From positions 7,164,001 through 7,228,000 of the forward strand of contig NZ_JAQFIL010000001.1 in assembly GCF_029504655.1 (NCBI RefSeq): a stretch of DNA of 64,000 bases, given 5' to 3'. Source of the stretch: Catalinimonas alkaloidigena. Its GTDB lineage: Bacteria; Bacteroidota; Bacteroidia; Cytophagales; Cyclobacteriaceae. This document shows positions 27,470 to 36,400 of the stretch, piece by piece (position 1 is the first letter of the stretch; each line of letters opens with the position of its first letter). A program made the translations under genes and the position numbers. Below the pieces are notes generated by a model that was given only the letters and a program-made list of their open reading frames with translations, had not been told where the DNA came from and did not search any database.

Positions 27470-28129
27470 CTAAACACTGCCATTCCATTCCTGGTAAAAC
27501 TCCTCAAGAAAAGCTTCCATAAATTGATGTCTATGTTCGGCCATCTTTTTGCCAGTTGAGGTATTCATCCTTTCTTTAAGTAGCAGAAGTTTCTCGTAGA
27601 AATGATTGATGGTAGGGGCCTTGCTCTGCTTATACTCTTCCCTAGTCATAGTAAAGTTAGGCTTTATCTCAGGATTGTAGATTTCCCTGTTTTTATATCC
27701 TCCGTAATTGAAGGTCCTGGCTATACCAATGGCTCCCATGGCATCCAGCCGGTCAGCATCCTGGATGACATCCAGTTCCGGGGATTTGAATTGCTGAGGG
27801 GCTCTACCCCCTTTGAAGGAAATGTTCGCAATGATATTTTCAACCTGCGTAATTATGGCTTCTTCAACATTCAGCGTACTTAAAAATTCTCTTGCCTTGG
27901 GAGGGCCAATTTCTTCATCACCATCATGGAATTTTGAGTCCGCTATATCATGAAGTAGAGCGCCCAGTTCAACCACAAACATATCAACATCTTCCGTTTG
28001 GGCGATGTGCTTTGAGAGGTTCCAAACACGAAAAATATGCCACCAGTCATGCCCCCCTTCAGCATCAGATAAGGTCTCTTTCACAAAATCTATGGTCTTT
28101 TGAATTACAGTTTCCTGATCTACAAGCAT
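27470..28129 (-). CDS. HD-domain phosphohydrolase (YedJ/YpgQ-like)
   Basis: A 219-residue metal-dependent hydrolase. The HD motif residues are visible: H in EGGHDWWHIFRVW near residue 30, HD in GALLHDIADSKFHDGDEE near 65, and the downstream D in VIQDADRLDAMGAIGIARTF near 125. This pattern fits the small HD family that hydrolyses nucleotides or related phosphates. I chose the ATG at 28129 (LVDQETV...) over a longer frame. It is downstream of the PepSY gene by 54 bases and may be read through from it. Confidence 0.82.
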   Translation of the reverse strand: MLVDQETVIQKTIDFVKETLSDAEGGHDWWHIFRVWNLSKHIAQTEDVDMFVVELGALLHDIADSKFHDGDEEIGPPKAREFLSTLNVEEAIITQVENIIANISFKGGRAPQQFKSPELDVIQDADRLDAMGAIGIARTFNYGGYKNREIYNPEIKPNFTMTREEYKQSKAPTINHFYEKLLLLKERMNTSTGKKMAEHRHQFMEAFLEEFYQEWNGSV

Positions 28130-28183
28130 TATTACATTATAGGTTTTTGCTGAGTTGGCAGGCAGCACACCAGTCGTTCAAGC

Positions 28184-29377
28184 TTAGGCTGAAGTAGTGA
28201 CTGCTTTTCGTCTGCTTTGCTTTTTTTTCGCTTTTTTCTTCAGCTTATTAATCCAGATTATCACTCCCGTAATAGGCAGGGAAGTAGCCACGAGGCAGGC
28301 AACAAAATAGATTATCTTGGAAAAGGTACCGTACACATAGCCCATATGCAAAGGCTTGATGGAGGCAGCAATCCTTTCGTTGAAGGGCTTCTCGGCAAAA
28401 ATCTCACTAGCCAGAACTTCCCCACTATACTGGTCTAGCTGTAGCCTGTCAGTAGCTGAAGGAGCAAAAAAGCCGGTTTTATGTTTGGAGATAGAAACTG
28501 TTCCAACTGAATCTTTAGGCAGAGAAATCTGATGATCTCCTTTATAAGGAAGCGTTTCGTTGCTGATGTGCATAAGCTCTGCTACTGTCAAAGGAGTCGC
28601 ATTTTGAACGGGTAAGGTTGAACTCAGGGGTTCTCCTCCCCCTCCTCTTCTCCCAAATACCTGCGTCCCCAACACTTCTCCCAAACCATCTCTATACCAT
28701 TCAAAAGACCAGCAGAGGCCGGTAAGGGCCATAATGAGCAAAAGTATGGAAGAATAAAGGCCCAATGAATTGTGCAAATCATGATTGATTCTCTTCCAGT
28801 TCGCATTCCATTTGATTTTGAGCCCTTGTTTCCATGATTTTACTTTTTGCGGAACCCAGATTACCAAACCACTGAGAATAAGAAAAACAAAAATGAGGGT
28901 GGCAACTCCCACGATGGGTCGGCCAATAGCACTATCCAGGAGCAACCAACGATGTAGCCTGAACATAAACATAAAGAAACCGGCAGCCGGACTGTCGGAT
29001 GTTCCAAGTACTGTGGCCGTATAAGGATTAACAAAATAGGTAGTTCCCCTACGTTCTTCTTCTGATTTTTTGATACTTACCGCATAAGGCTCATCCTCTG
29101 CATGAGGTATGCTAATGGAAGCAATGATCCCTCCGGGCTGCTGCTGTAATTGTTCTATAATGGCTTCAGCAGTCATGGGTTCCGCATCTTCCGGCACATC
29201 TATGCTGTATTTTTCGGGTTCAATCAGCATTTCTACCTCTTCCCGAAAGGTATAGATGGTTCCACTCAGGCAAACTAAAAACAGGATAAGGCCACTGCCT
29301 ATTCCCATCCAAAGGTGAATGTCGTTAAAAAGTTTTCTGGTGCGCTTCCAGCCGGATGAGTTCTTTACTTTTGCCAT
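28184..29377 (-). CDS. PepSY-associated membrane protein (iron-regulated type)
   Basis: A 397-residue inner-membrane protein of the PepSY_TM family with about four helices: residues 23-43, near 150-172, near 205-225 and near 355-378. The first helix lies in IHLWMGIGSGLILFLVCLSG. The His residues in D-I-H-L-W, FRLHRWLL and DLHNSLGLYSS are typical of the haem-binding type positions in this family. Relatives often accompany TonB-dependent siderophore receptors and may act as ferric-siderophore reductases. No receptor is next to it here. A palindromic operator directly overlaps its promoter, consistent with metal control. Confidence 0.82.
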   Translation of the reverse strand: MAKVKNSSGWKRTRKLFNDIHLWMGIGSGLILFLVCLSGTIYTFREEVEMLIEPEKYSIDVPEDAEPMTAEAIIEQLQQQPGGIIASISIPHAEDEPYAVSIKKSEEERRGTTYFVNPYTATVLGTSDSPAAGFFMFMFRLHRWLLLDSAIGRPIVGVATLIFVFLILSGLVIWVPQKVKSWKQGLKIKWNANWKRINHDLHNSLGLYSSILLLIMALTGLCWSFEWYRDGLGEVLGTQVFGRRGGGGEPLSSTLPVQNATPLTVAELMHISNETLPYKGDHQISLPKDSVGTVSISKHKTGFFAPSATDRLQLDQYSGEVLASEIFAEKPFNERIAASIKPLHMGYVYGTFSKIIYFVACLVATSLPITGVIIWINKLKKKAKKKQSRRKAVTTSA

Positions 29378-29388
29378 AGTAATGCAGA

Positions 29389-29415
29389 GTCTAAATTTTA
29401 TTTAGACCAAAAATA
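29389..29415 (-). promoter_or_regulatory. -7 box plus palindromic operator of the PepSY gene
   Basis: Read on the minus strand, TATTTTTG (29408-29415) matches TAnnTTTG and is followed at once by the perfect inverted repeat GTCTAAAT-AAA-ATTTAGAC (29389-29407), 11 bases before the start codon at 29377. A repressor bound there would cover the transcription start. The form resembles palindromic iron-responsive operators; the regulator is not known. Confidence 0.62.
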
Positions 29416-29583
29416 AATAGCAAAACACTTTTGTTACAAACAATCTCTAAAGAAATTTCACGGAAATCTACAAAAGCAGGAATTCTCCCTATCAAATTCT
29501 ATAAACTCACTACGATTTCCCGGACTGAGGAATCAGGGTGTTTATAAATTTGTGTCCTAATCAACAAGTTTGCTCTCATTCGC

Positions 29584-30636
29584 TTAACGGAAGGAGGCAT
29601 TGATCTTGTCCAAAGCTTGTTGGCCGGGCATCAGGTCTTTTTCTCTCAAACTATTGAGCGGTTGCTCTACGGTATCCAGTATCTTGTGCAAATCTTTGCT
29701 TTTGGGGTCAATATAAAGCAGGCCAGTAAGGATTTCACCCTTAGCTTTAGCTTCCTGCAAACGGTTTACCGCAGAATCCCGATTCGTAGGGTTCCAGTGA
29801 GGGCTAAGCTTACTGAGTTGTATCAGGGAACCATCGTGCATGACTACTGAGGATGAAGTCCCCTCCTCATAATCTATGGTGATTTCATCTTTCTCCGGCA
29901 CATAGTCCACAGTAGAAGTAGCCTCAATATGATCTCTTACAAAATCATAAGACTTGGTAGAACCATTATTGTTATTGAAGGTAACACAGGGAGAAAGCAC
30001 ATCTAATAAGGCAAAGCCGGGATGAGACATAGCCGCTTTGATAAGGGGGACCAGCTGTGTCTTATCGCCTGAAAAGCTACGCGCGACAAAGCTTGCGCCC
30101 AGTTCAAGTGAAAGACCTACCAGATCAATAGGCTCAAAAGGATTGACTGAACCGGCTTTACTCACTGAACCTAAATCTGCAGTGGCTGAATCCTGTCCTT
30201 TGGTAAGGCCATAGCAGCCATTGTTCATCACAATGTACATCATGTTCAGATTGCGTCGGAGTACATGGCAAAACTGTCCTAAGCCAATAGAAGCGGTATC
30301 TCCATCACCCGATACGCCCAGGTAGATCAGATCACGATTGGCCATATTGGCCCCGGTAGCGATAGAAGGCATGCGCCCATGTACCGAATTGAAGCCGTGT
30401 GAGTTGCCCAGAAAATAAGTCGGCGTTTTGGAAGAACAGCCAATCCCTGACAGTTTAGCTAATTTGTGCGGTTCCACGCCCATCTCATAGCAAGCCTGGA
30501 TAATGGCTCCGCTGATAGAATCGTGGCCGCAACCGGCACAGAGGGTAGAGATAGCCCCCTCGTAATCGGCTTTACGAAAACCGATTTTATTTTTGGGGAG
30601 TCCGGGATGACGAAAGGCAGGTTTTACGAAAGTCAT
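29584..30636 (-). CDS. korB: 2-oxoacid:ferredoxin oxidoreductase beta subunit
   Basis: A 350-residue thiamine-diphosphate-binding subunit. It has the early motif LCAGCGHDSISGAIIQA near residue 32, the diphosphate/Mg motif GVSGDGDTASIGLGQFCHVL near 107, and NNGCYGLTKGQ near 138, all characteristic of beta subunits of 2-oxoglutarate or related 2-oxoacid ferredoxin oxidoreductases. With the alpha subunit it decarboxylates a 2-oxoacid to its CoA thioester and reduces ferredoxin. Its start overlaps the alpha gene's stop by 4 bases. 2-Oxoglutarate is the likeliest substrate by family; the motifs do not prove it. Confidence 0.88.
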   Translation of the reverse strand: MTFVKPAFRHPGLPKNKIGFRKADYEGAISTLCAGCGHDSISGAIIQACYEMGVEPHKLAKLSGIGCSSKTPTYFLGNSHGFNSVHGRMPSIATGANMANRDLIYLGVSGDGDTASIGLGQFCHVLRRNLNMMYIVMNNGCYGLTKGQDSATADLGSVSKAGSVNPFEPIDLVGLSLELGASFVARSFSGDKTQLVPLIKAAMSHPGFALLDVLSPCVTFNNNNGSTKSYDFVRDHIEATSTVDYVPEKDEITIDYEEGTSSSVVMHDGSLIQLSKLSPHWNPTNRDSAVNRLQEAKAKGEILTGLLYIDPKSKDLHKILDTVEQPLNSLREKDLMPGQQALDKINASFR

Positions 30637-32483
30637 AATGTTTTGCTTTTGTGGTTATTGGTGCTGATCAGCGGGGCGGTAGCCGGTAACTTTTTCATGA
30701 TCTGCTGAATAATGGCATCTGCCGTAATCGGCATACCTCCGTAGTTTAAAATAGGCGTTAGTTTTTTGGGAGAGACTTCCAGTTCGTTGACCAGCAATGC
30801 ACGAAACTGCTTATCGCGGTTTTGTTCAATCACAAATACTTCTTCATGGGAATCTACAAAGTCTGCTACCGTACTATTAAAAGGAAAGGCTTTGATGCGC
30901 ATGGCATCCAGCACAATGCCTTTTTGCTTGAGCAAATCCATGGCTTCCAGGGCTGCATAAGAAGAAGTGCCGAAGAAAATGATGCCTCGCTCATTCTGAT
31001 TACTTTGCTGAAAAAGCTCAGGAGCAGGTATATAGCTTTTAGTGGTCTCCCACTTTTTTGCCAGTCTATCCACGATGCGTTCATATACATCACTGTCTTC
31101 TGAATAGCGGGCGTACTCATCACGGGAAGTACCCCGCGTAAAGAAAGAACCTTTGGTGGGATGCGTACCGGGAATGGTTCGGTAGCAAATACCATCATCA
31201 TCCACATCCAGATAACGGCCATATTTTTCAATCTTCTCCAGCTCATCCGCACTGAGCACTTTACCCAAATCATATTTACGCACATCGTTCCACTTTAGCG
31301 GGGGCGACATATGGCTGTTCATCCCTAAATCCAGGTCAGACATCATAATGATGGGTGTTTGCAGCTGGTCGGCCAGATCAAAGGCAGTAGCCGACATCTC
31401 AAAACATTCTGCCGGAGTGCTGGGAAAAAGCAGCACATGCTTGGTATCGCCATGCGAGGCATAAGCCGAAGATAAAATATCAGACTGCTGCGTACGGGTA
31501 GGCATACCGGTAGAAGGTCCTCCCCGCTGTACATTGACCAGTACCACCGGAATTTCGGCAAAATAAGCCAGTCCGATAAACTCACTCATGAGCGAAACTC
31601 CCGGCCCGCTGGTGGCGGTAAAGGCACGGGCACCATTCCAGGTGGCCCCGATCACCATGCCCATCGCTGCCAGTTCATCTTCAGCCTGAACGATGGCGTA
31701 TTTTTTCTTCCCCGTTTCAGGGTCAGTGCGCAGCTTTTTGGCATAGGTTTCAAAGGCTTTGACCACTGAAGTAGAAGGCGTAATCGGGTACCAGGCGGCT
31801 ACGGTAGCCCCGGCATAGATTGCTCCCAGGGCGGTAGCGGCGTTACCGTCTATCATGATGGAATCTCCTACATGATCACGACGCTCCAGCCGGATGTCCA
31901 GCGGGCAGCTGTAATGTGCTTTGGCATACTGATAACCCAGGTCCAGCGCTTTGAAGTTAGGGGGAATCAGCTTTTCTTTTCTGCTGAACTGCGCACGGAT
32001 GATGTTTTGTATCACTTCCATCTCAATAACCAAGAGTGCTGCCAGTGCACCTACATAGACAATATTCTTGAAAAGCTGCTGATGCCGGGGATTTTCATAA
32101 TGCTCCATACACATCTGCATCATGGGGATGCCGATGTAGTGCACGCCTTCGCGTATAAAGTCATCGTGCAGCCTCTTGGTGCTGTCATAAACAAAATAGC
32201 CCCCTTCTTTGATGGAGGCTATATCTTTAGCATAGCTCTGGGGGTTTACGCCCACCAGCAAATCCACACCATCCCTTCTTCCCAGATATCCCTGCTCGCT
32301 GACGCGGACTTCGTACCAGGTAGGCAAGCCCTGGATGTTTGAAGGAAAAATATTTTTGGGAGAAACAGGTATGCCCATCCTGAAAATTGCTTTGGCAAAC
32401 ATCTCATTGGCACTTGCCGAACCCGTTCCATTTACATTGGCAAAACGAATCACCATATCGTTAACCGCACTCACTGTCATCAT
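30633..32483 (-). CDS. korA: 2-oxoacid:ferredoxin oxidoreductase gamma-alpha fusion subunit
   Basis: A 616-residue protein. The N-terminal 190 residues form the gamma domain (FANVNGTGSASANEMFAKAI near 13). The alpha domains follow with GNAATALGAIYAGATVAAWY near 213, ITPSTSVVKAFE, and EDELAAMGMVIGATWNGARA near 260, and the FTATSGPGVSLMSEF block near 280. I placed the start at ATG 32483, which overlaps the upstream stop as ATGA; the longer frame lies inside the neighbour. The alpha subunit binds CoA and substrate and pairs with KorB. The upstream GltD-like ferredoxin protein probably exchanges the electrons. Confidence 0.88.
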   Translation of the reverse strand: MMTVSAVNDMVIRFANVNGTGSASANEMFAKAIFRMGIPVSPKNIFPSNIQGLPTWYEVRVSEQGYLGRRDGVDLLVGVNPQSYAKDIASIKEGGYFVYDSTKRLHDDFIREGVHYIGIPMMQMCMEHYENPRHQQLFKNIVYVGALAALLVIEMEVIQNIIRAQFSRKEKLIPPNFKALDLGYQYAKAHYSCPLDIRLERRDHVGDSIMIDGNAATALGAIYAGATVAAWYPITPSTSVVKAFETYAKKLRTDPETGKKKYAIVQAEDELAAMGMVIGATWNGARAFTATSGPGVSLMSEFIGLAYFAEIPVVLVNVQRGGPSTGMPTRTQQSDILSSAYASHGDTKHVLLFPSTPAECFEMSATAFDLADQLQTPIIMMSDLDLGMNSHMSPPLKWNDVRKYDLGKVLSADELEKIEKYGRYLDVDDDGICYRTIPGTHPTKGSFFTRGTSRDEYARYSEDSDVYERIVDRLAKKWETTKSYIPAPELFQQSNQNERGIIFFGTSSYAALEAMDLLKQKGIVLDAMRIKAFPFNSTVADFVDSHEEVFVIEQNRDKQFRALLVNELEVSPKKLTPILNYGGMPITADAIIQQIMKKLPATAPLISTNNHKSKTL

Positions 32484-34264
32484 AACACCTTGGTAGCTTT
32501 GGTTACATTGTATAAATATTTTTGCATGTCCCAGGCTGTGGTGGGGCAGCGCTCTGCACAGAGGCCGCAGTGGAGACAAACGTCTTCATCTTTGACCATC
32601 ACTCTTTTGGTAGGGAGTATGTCAGAAACATATAAGTCCTGGGAGGTATTTTCTGCGGGAGCGTTCAGTCTGGAACGAAGGTCATCCTCCTCACCATTAT
32701 CTGTAAAAGTGATACAACTGGTCGGGCAGATATCTACGCAGGCATCGCATTCTATGCAGGCATCTTCGGTGAAGACAGTCTGCACATCACAGTTGAGACA
32801 GCGTTGCGCTTCCTTATAGCCGGTAGGCTCATCAAAGCCCAATTCTACTTCAATCTTGCGATTGGTCAGTGTGATCGTTTTCTGCGCATGCGGCACCGGA
32901 TAACGCTTGTCTATCACCACCGGACTGTCATAACTCCACTCATGGATACCCATCTTCTGCCGGATCAGGTTGGTCATCGGCGCGGGGCGGTCCATCACAT
33001 CTTTTCCCTGACAATACTGATGCATAGAAATCGCTGCCTGATGGCCGTGGGCAGCTGCCGTAATAATATTCTCCGGACCAAAAGCAGCATCACCGCCGAA
33101 GAAAACCTGGGGTAAAGTAGACTGAAAAGTAGTCTTGTCCAGTACCGGAATATCCCATTTGCCGAACTCAATGCCCAGGTCTCTTTCTATCCAGGGAAAA
33201 GCATTATCCTGTCCGATGGCAATGATCACATCATCGGCCTCAATAAACTCATCCGGCTCTCCGGTAGGGATAAGCTTACGTTTTCCGTTCTCATCATATT
33301 CTGCTCTCACCTTACCGAAGATGACTCCTTTGAGTTTGCCATCTTCTATCACAAACTCTTTGGGAGGCATGTTATTCAGAATAGGAATGTCCTCTGCCTG
33401 CGCATCAGATATCTCCCAGGGCGAAGCTTTCATTTCATTGAAAGGGCTACGCACCACTACTTTTACCTCATCTCCACCCAGCCGGCGAGAGGTACGGCAG
33501 CAGTCCATCGCGGTATTACCACCGCCTAATACGATTACTTTTTTACCGATCTTATCCACATGACCAAAGGCGACACTGGCCAGAAACTCTATGCCGATAT
33601 GAATATTCTTGGCAGCTTTTTCACTACCAGGCAGCTTGAGGTCACGACCTTTGGGAGCACCAGTGCCTACAAACACCGCATCATAGTCTTTATCCAGTAT
33701 CTCTTTCATGCTAGACACATAATGGTTGAAGTGGGTATGTATACCCATATCAATGATGTAGTTCACCTCCTCGTCCAGCACCTCTTCGGGCAGGCGAAAG
33801 GCGGGAATCTGGGTGCGCATCATGCCTCCGCCTTTGTGCCATTCGTCGTAGAGATGAATCTCATAGCCGAGCGGAGCTAGGTCGCGGGCTACGGTGAGCG
33901 AAGCTGGTCCACCACCGATCAGGGCGACTTTTTTACCATTTTTCTGCTCAGGAGCCTTAGGCATTCGATGTTTGACTTCTCCTTTGTTGTCAGCCGCTAC
34001 GCGCTTGAGGCGGCAGATGGCTACCGGCTCTTCCTCTTCCGCCAGGCGTCCACGGCGGCAGGCCGGTTCACAGGGGCGGTCGCAGGTACGGCCCAGTATG
34101 CCGGGAAAGACATTAGACTCCCAGTTGACCATATAGGCATCGGTATATCGCTCGGCAGCGATCAGGCGGATGTACTCGGGAACGGGAGTGTGAGCCGGGC
34201 AGGCATATTGACAATCCACCACTTTGTGGAAGTACTCGGGGTTGCTCGTATCAGTAGGTCTCAA
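32480..34264 (-). CDS. GltD/NfnB-like FAD oxidoreductase with C-terminal 2[4Fe-4S] ferredoxin domain
   Basis: A 594-residue protein. The N-terminal region has an Fe-S motif (CQYACPAHTPVPEYI near 18; CDRPCEPACRRG near 60). The middle carries FAD binding VALIGGGPASLTVARDLAP near 112, a second dinucleotide site VIVLGGGNTAMDCCRTSRRL near 245, and FGGDAAFGPENIITAAAHG near 385. The C-terminus has two ferredoxin clusters, CIECDACVDICPTSC and CLHCGLCAERCPTTAW near 510-575. This is a glutamate-synthase-small-subunit-type NAD(P)H:ferredoxin oxidoreductase. It is the first gene of the Kor operon and may recycle the ferredoxin reduced by KorAB. Confidence 0.85.
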   Translation of the reverse strand: MRPTDTSNPEYFHKVVDCQYACPAHTPVPEYIRLIAAERYTDAYMVNWESNVFPGILGRTCDRPCEPACRRGRLAEEEEPVAICRLKRVAADNKGEVKHRMPKAPEQKNGKKVALIGGGPASLTVARDLAPLGYEIHLYDEWHKGGGMMRTQIPAFRLPEEVLDEEVNYIIDMGIHTHFNHYVSSMKEILDKDYDAVFVGTGAPKGRDLKLPGSEKAAKNIHIGIEFLASVAFGHVDKIGKKVIVLGGGNTAMDCCRTSRRLGGDEVKVVVRSPFNEMKASPWEISDAQAEDIPILNNMPPKEFVIEDGKLKGVIFGKVRAEYDENGKRKLIPTGEPDEFIEADDVIIAIGQDNAFPWIERDLGIEFGKWDIPVLDKTTFQSTLPQVFFGGDAAFGPENIITAAAHGHQAAISMHQYCQGKDVMDRPAPMTNLIRQKMGIHEWSYDSPVVIDKRYPVPHAQKTITLTNRKIEVELGFDEPTGYKEAQRCLNCDVQTVFTEDACIECDACVDICPTSCITFTDNGEEDDLRSRLNAPAENTSQDLYVSDILPTKRVMVKDEDVCLHCGLCAERCPTTAWDMQKYLYNVTKATKVL

Positions 34265-34460
34265 ATCATTATGTTTTAAATCAACAAAGCCAAGCGTTAC
34301 ATCTGGCTTAGGAAATACTAAAGAAACTTACAAAATATAAGCAAACTTTGCCAAAATTAAGAAAAAACAAAGCTTAAAAATGAAATCGGTAATTTTACGC
34401 GCTGTGCTTGTTCTATGTTCCGCATTAAAAAATTAACACATGGAATAAGAGGTTGGGTTA

Positions 34461-34504
34461 AACAAAAAAAATGCAACTATCCATCACCTGACGGTTAGTT
34501 GCAT
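34461..34504 (-). terminator. Leftward intrinsic terminator between tRNA-Arg and the Kor operon
   Basis: ATGCAACTA (34471-34479) pairs with TAGTTGCAT (34496-34504), and on the minus strand the stem is followed by T8. No leftward gene ends here now: the nearest to the right ends at 35930 beyond the tRNA. It insulates the Kor operon. The rest of 34265-34766 holds nothing I recognise. Confidence 0.6.
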
Positions 34505-34766
34505 TACTGTTGTCGAATGAAGTCTCCTCCAATTCGGCTATGCTGATTTGTTCTCAAATTAAGTATTTTTGTTGCTTGAAAAAAGTATTATCACCAATTA
34601 AATATACTATTGATACATTTTCTTTAAAGCTTTATATGGTTTTGGAAAATTGTTATAATGAGCGATGATCAGGGAGACGGGCATAGTAACTAAGCTCGCT
34701 CAATCAAGTGAGCTCTAATGGGGCTATATTCCTTAATGTAATCCTGAGTTTTTGAAAATTCATTCG

Positions 34767-34794
34767 TTGGAGTCAGACTATTCTTTTATCTTTG
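34767..34794 (+). promoter_or_regulatory. Promoter of the tRNA-Arg gene
   Basis: TTG (34767-34769) and TATCTTTG (34787-34794) match the Bacteroidota -33 and TAnnTTTG -7 elements with a 17-base gap. The -7 box ends 6 bases before the mature tRNA 5' end. Confidence 0.65.
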
Positions 34795-34800
34795 CGCCAT

Positions 34801-34872
34801 GGTTCCGTAGTAGAATGGATACTACGTGGGTCTCCGGAACCCAAGATGCAGGTTCGATTCCTGCCGGAACCA
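34801..34872 (+). tRNA. tRNA-Arg (anticodon CCG)
   Basis: A full cloverleaf can be folded: acceptor GGTTCCG/CGGAACC, D-stem GTAG/CTAC, anticodon stem TGGGT/ACCCA with loop CTCCGGA (anticodon CCG at 34834-34836), T-stem GCAGG/CCTGC with loop TTCGATT, and discriminator A. The CCA end is not encoded. AT-rich phage DNA begins right after it, so its 3' end is the likely integration site. The other copy of the attachment repeat should lie beyond the right edge. Confidence 0.93.
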
Positions 34873-34878
34873 TTAAAT

Positions 34879-34919
34879 AAACCTCCATACGCTGTTTAAA
34901 CGCAGATTTGGAGGTTTTT
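34879..34919 (+). terminator. Intrinsic terminator of the tRNA-Arg transcript
   Basis: AAACCTCCA (34879-34887) pairs with TGGAGGTTT (34909-34917) and runs into TTTTT. It begins 7 bases after the tRNA. Confidence 0.75.
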
Positions 34920-34961
34920 CCTTCTAATTCAATACATATTCGATACACGGACATAAACCTC

Positions 34962-35702
34962 TTGACAGTGGAAGGAGAAAAAATTACCTACATCTATGTT
35001 CTAAAAAATCCCTTTTCAAACGAGATTTTTTACATAGGAAAGACAATTCAACACGATAGAAGACTAAGAGATCATATTCAGGATGCTAGATTAGACAGAT
35101 ATTCTACTCCTGAGATGAGAAAATATATCAGGGATATACTAGCATTAGGTAGTAAACCTCGATTTGAAGTAGTCTATACTGTAAAACCTGATCAAAAATG
35201 GTGGGATGTAGAAAGGGACTTTATTAGAGAGTATAGAAAGAAATATAAACTTTTTAATGTGTGCGATGGTGGCTTTGGTGGTGCATCTTATAATAGGTTA
35301 TCTGAAAAAGGAATGCTTAAGCTTCAGAAAAGATTTTCAAAAGCTGTACTCTGTTATGATGCTAAAACAGGTGAATTTATACAGGAATATATATCTGCTA
35401 GAGAAGCAGCACGACAACTAAATCTTTTTTCAAATCAGGTAACACAAGTTTGTAAAGGTAAATTTGCCCATACCGGAGGATTTATTTTTAGATACAAAAA
35501 GAAGTATGCAAAAAATAAAATAGCACCTGCAAAAGGTAGAGGTAAAAAAATTCTTCAATATGATTTAAACGGGAATCTATTAAGAGAATGGCCTAACCCT
35601 TATCAAGTAAAGAAAGAATTAAAAATACATGATACTTCTGTACTAAGATGTTGTAAAGGTGAACAAAAAACTAGTTACGGTTTTGTCTGGAAATTTGCCT
35701 GA
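34962..35702 (+). CDS. GIY-YIG homing-type endonuclease with NUMOD-like DNA-binding repeats
   Basis: A GIY-YIG nuclease: TYIYVLKNPFSNEIFYIGKT at the N-terminus supplies the two motif halves, a following R-R-L-R-D-H supplies the Arg and His, the catalytic Glu is in WDVERDFIREY, and NVCDGG holds the conserved Asn. Two C-terminal repeats follow (SAREAARQLNLFSNQVTQVC and NPYQVKKELKIHDTSVLRCC), which look like NUMOD1-type helix-turn-helix DNA-binding units. The start is uncertain: TTG 34962 or GTG 34968 are possible, and a TTG at 34908 would lie in the tRNA terminator. The gene reads against the late operon and stands next to the probable attachment site. It is probably a selfish or anti-competitor nuclease; it is not an integrase. 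Confidence 0.78.
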   Translation: MTVEGEKITYIYVLKNPFSNEIFYIGKTIQHDRRLRDHIQDARLDRYSTPEMRKYIRDILALGSKPRFEVVYTVKPDQKWWDVERDFIREYRKKYKLFNVCDGGFGGASYNRLSEKGMLKLQKRFSKAVLCYDAKTGEFIQEYISAREAARQLNLFSNQVTQVCKGKFAHTGGFIFRYKKKYAKNKIAPAKGRGKKILQYDLNGNLLREWPNPYQVKKELKIHDTSVLRCCKGEQKTSYGFVWKFA

Positions 35703-35929
35703 ATCAATAACACATTAACAAAGCATCATATTTGAATAGTACAAGAAAATAATTTTAATCAAATATTTGTATTATTCAATTTCGTTTCTGTTCAAAGATC
35801 ATATTTTTTTCAATACAGTATATCAGAAAAGCTTTTCATTGCTCAGAAAGGCTTATTTTGCCTGAAAATACTATTATAATTTCTGTACAATCTGTTAGGT
35901 ATTATTTTCTATTTCTTTGTTTTGTGCAA

Positions 35930-36400
35930 TTAATAGAAATATATCCCAGAAATGTTGTCTCTGTTACTTACTTGATCGGTTGAGTTATTTGTCTTTTTGT
36001 TATACAACTCATAACTACTTTCTTCCAAGTGTCTGATCAATATAGCTGTAAATTCCTTTGCATATTCTCTTATTTCTGATCTGAAAAATTTGAAGTCTTC
36101 ACCACTAATGTTTTCAGCATATTCAGAAGTACGTTTTACAAGTCCCTTATTTGTCATGCGAAGCCATAAGAATAAAGCAGATTCATAATATACCCAAAAC
36201 GCTAAGGGAGTTTTGATTTGCTCGTAAAGTTCAGGGTAATTAGCAGGGTTTTCTATAAGTGCATTATACAAGTCTTTTCCCAAAATCGGTTTTATATGTT
36301 TTTCCTGTGCGATAGAAATCTGAGGAAAGATTAAATCATCGCTAAGATTCTGTTCTATTGTTGTAAGCTGTTTGACTTCACTTGCTGTAATTAGATTCAT
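35930..36400 (-). CDS. Phage head-tail connector-like protein (DUF6712-type)
   Basis: A 156-residue protein with the pattern ITASEVKQLTTIEQNLSDDL then AQEKHIKPILGKDLYNAL near 30, typical of small helical head-tail adaptor proteins in Bacteroidota phages. It is the last gene of the late operon. Its ATG shares one base with the portal stop codon, so the two are translationally coupled, which fits a protein bound to the portal. No T-rich hairpin was clear in 35703-35929. Confidence 0.65.
   Translation of the reverse strand: MNLITASEVKQLTTIEQNLSDDLIFPQISIAQEKHIKPILGKDLYNALIENPANYPELYEQIKTPLAFWVYYESALFLWLRMTNKGLVKRTSEYAENISGEDFKFFRSEIREYAKEFTAILIRHLEESSYELYNKKTNNSTDQVSNRDNISGIYFY

Noticed and set aside
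29413..29421. CTATTTATT upstream of the host PepSY gene, close to the phage motif
   Set aside because: One base different, no TTG start at the typical spacing, and better explained as part of the host promoter.
34908..34961. Upstream TTG as start of the GIY-YIG gene
   Set aside because: It lies within the stem of the tRNA terminator and adds no conserved residues.
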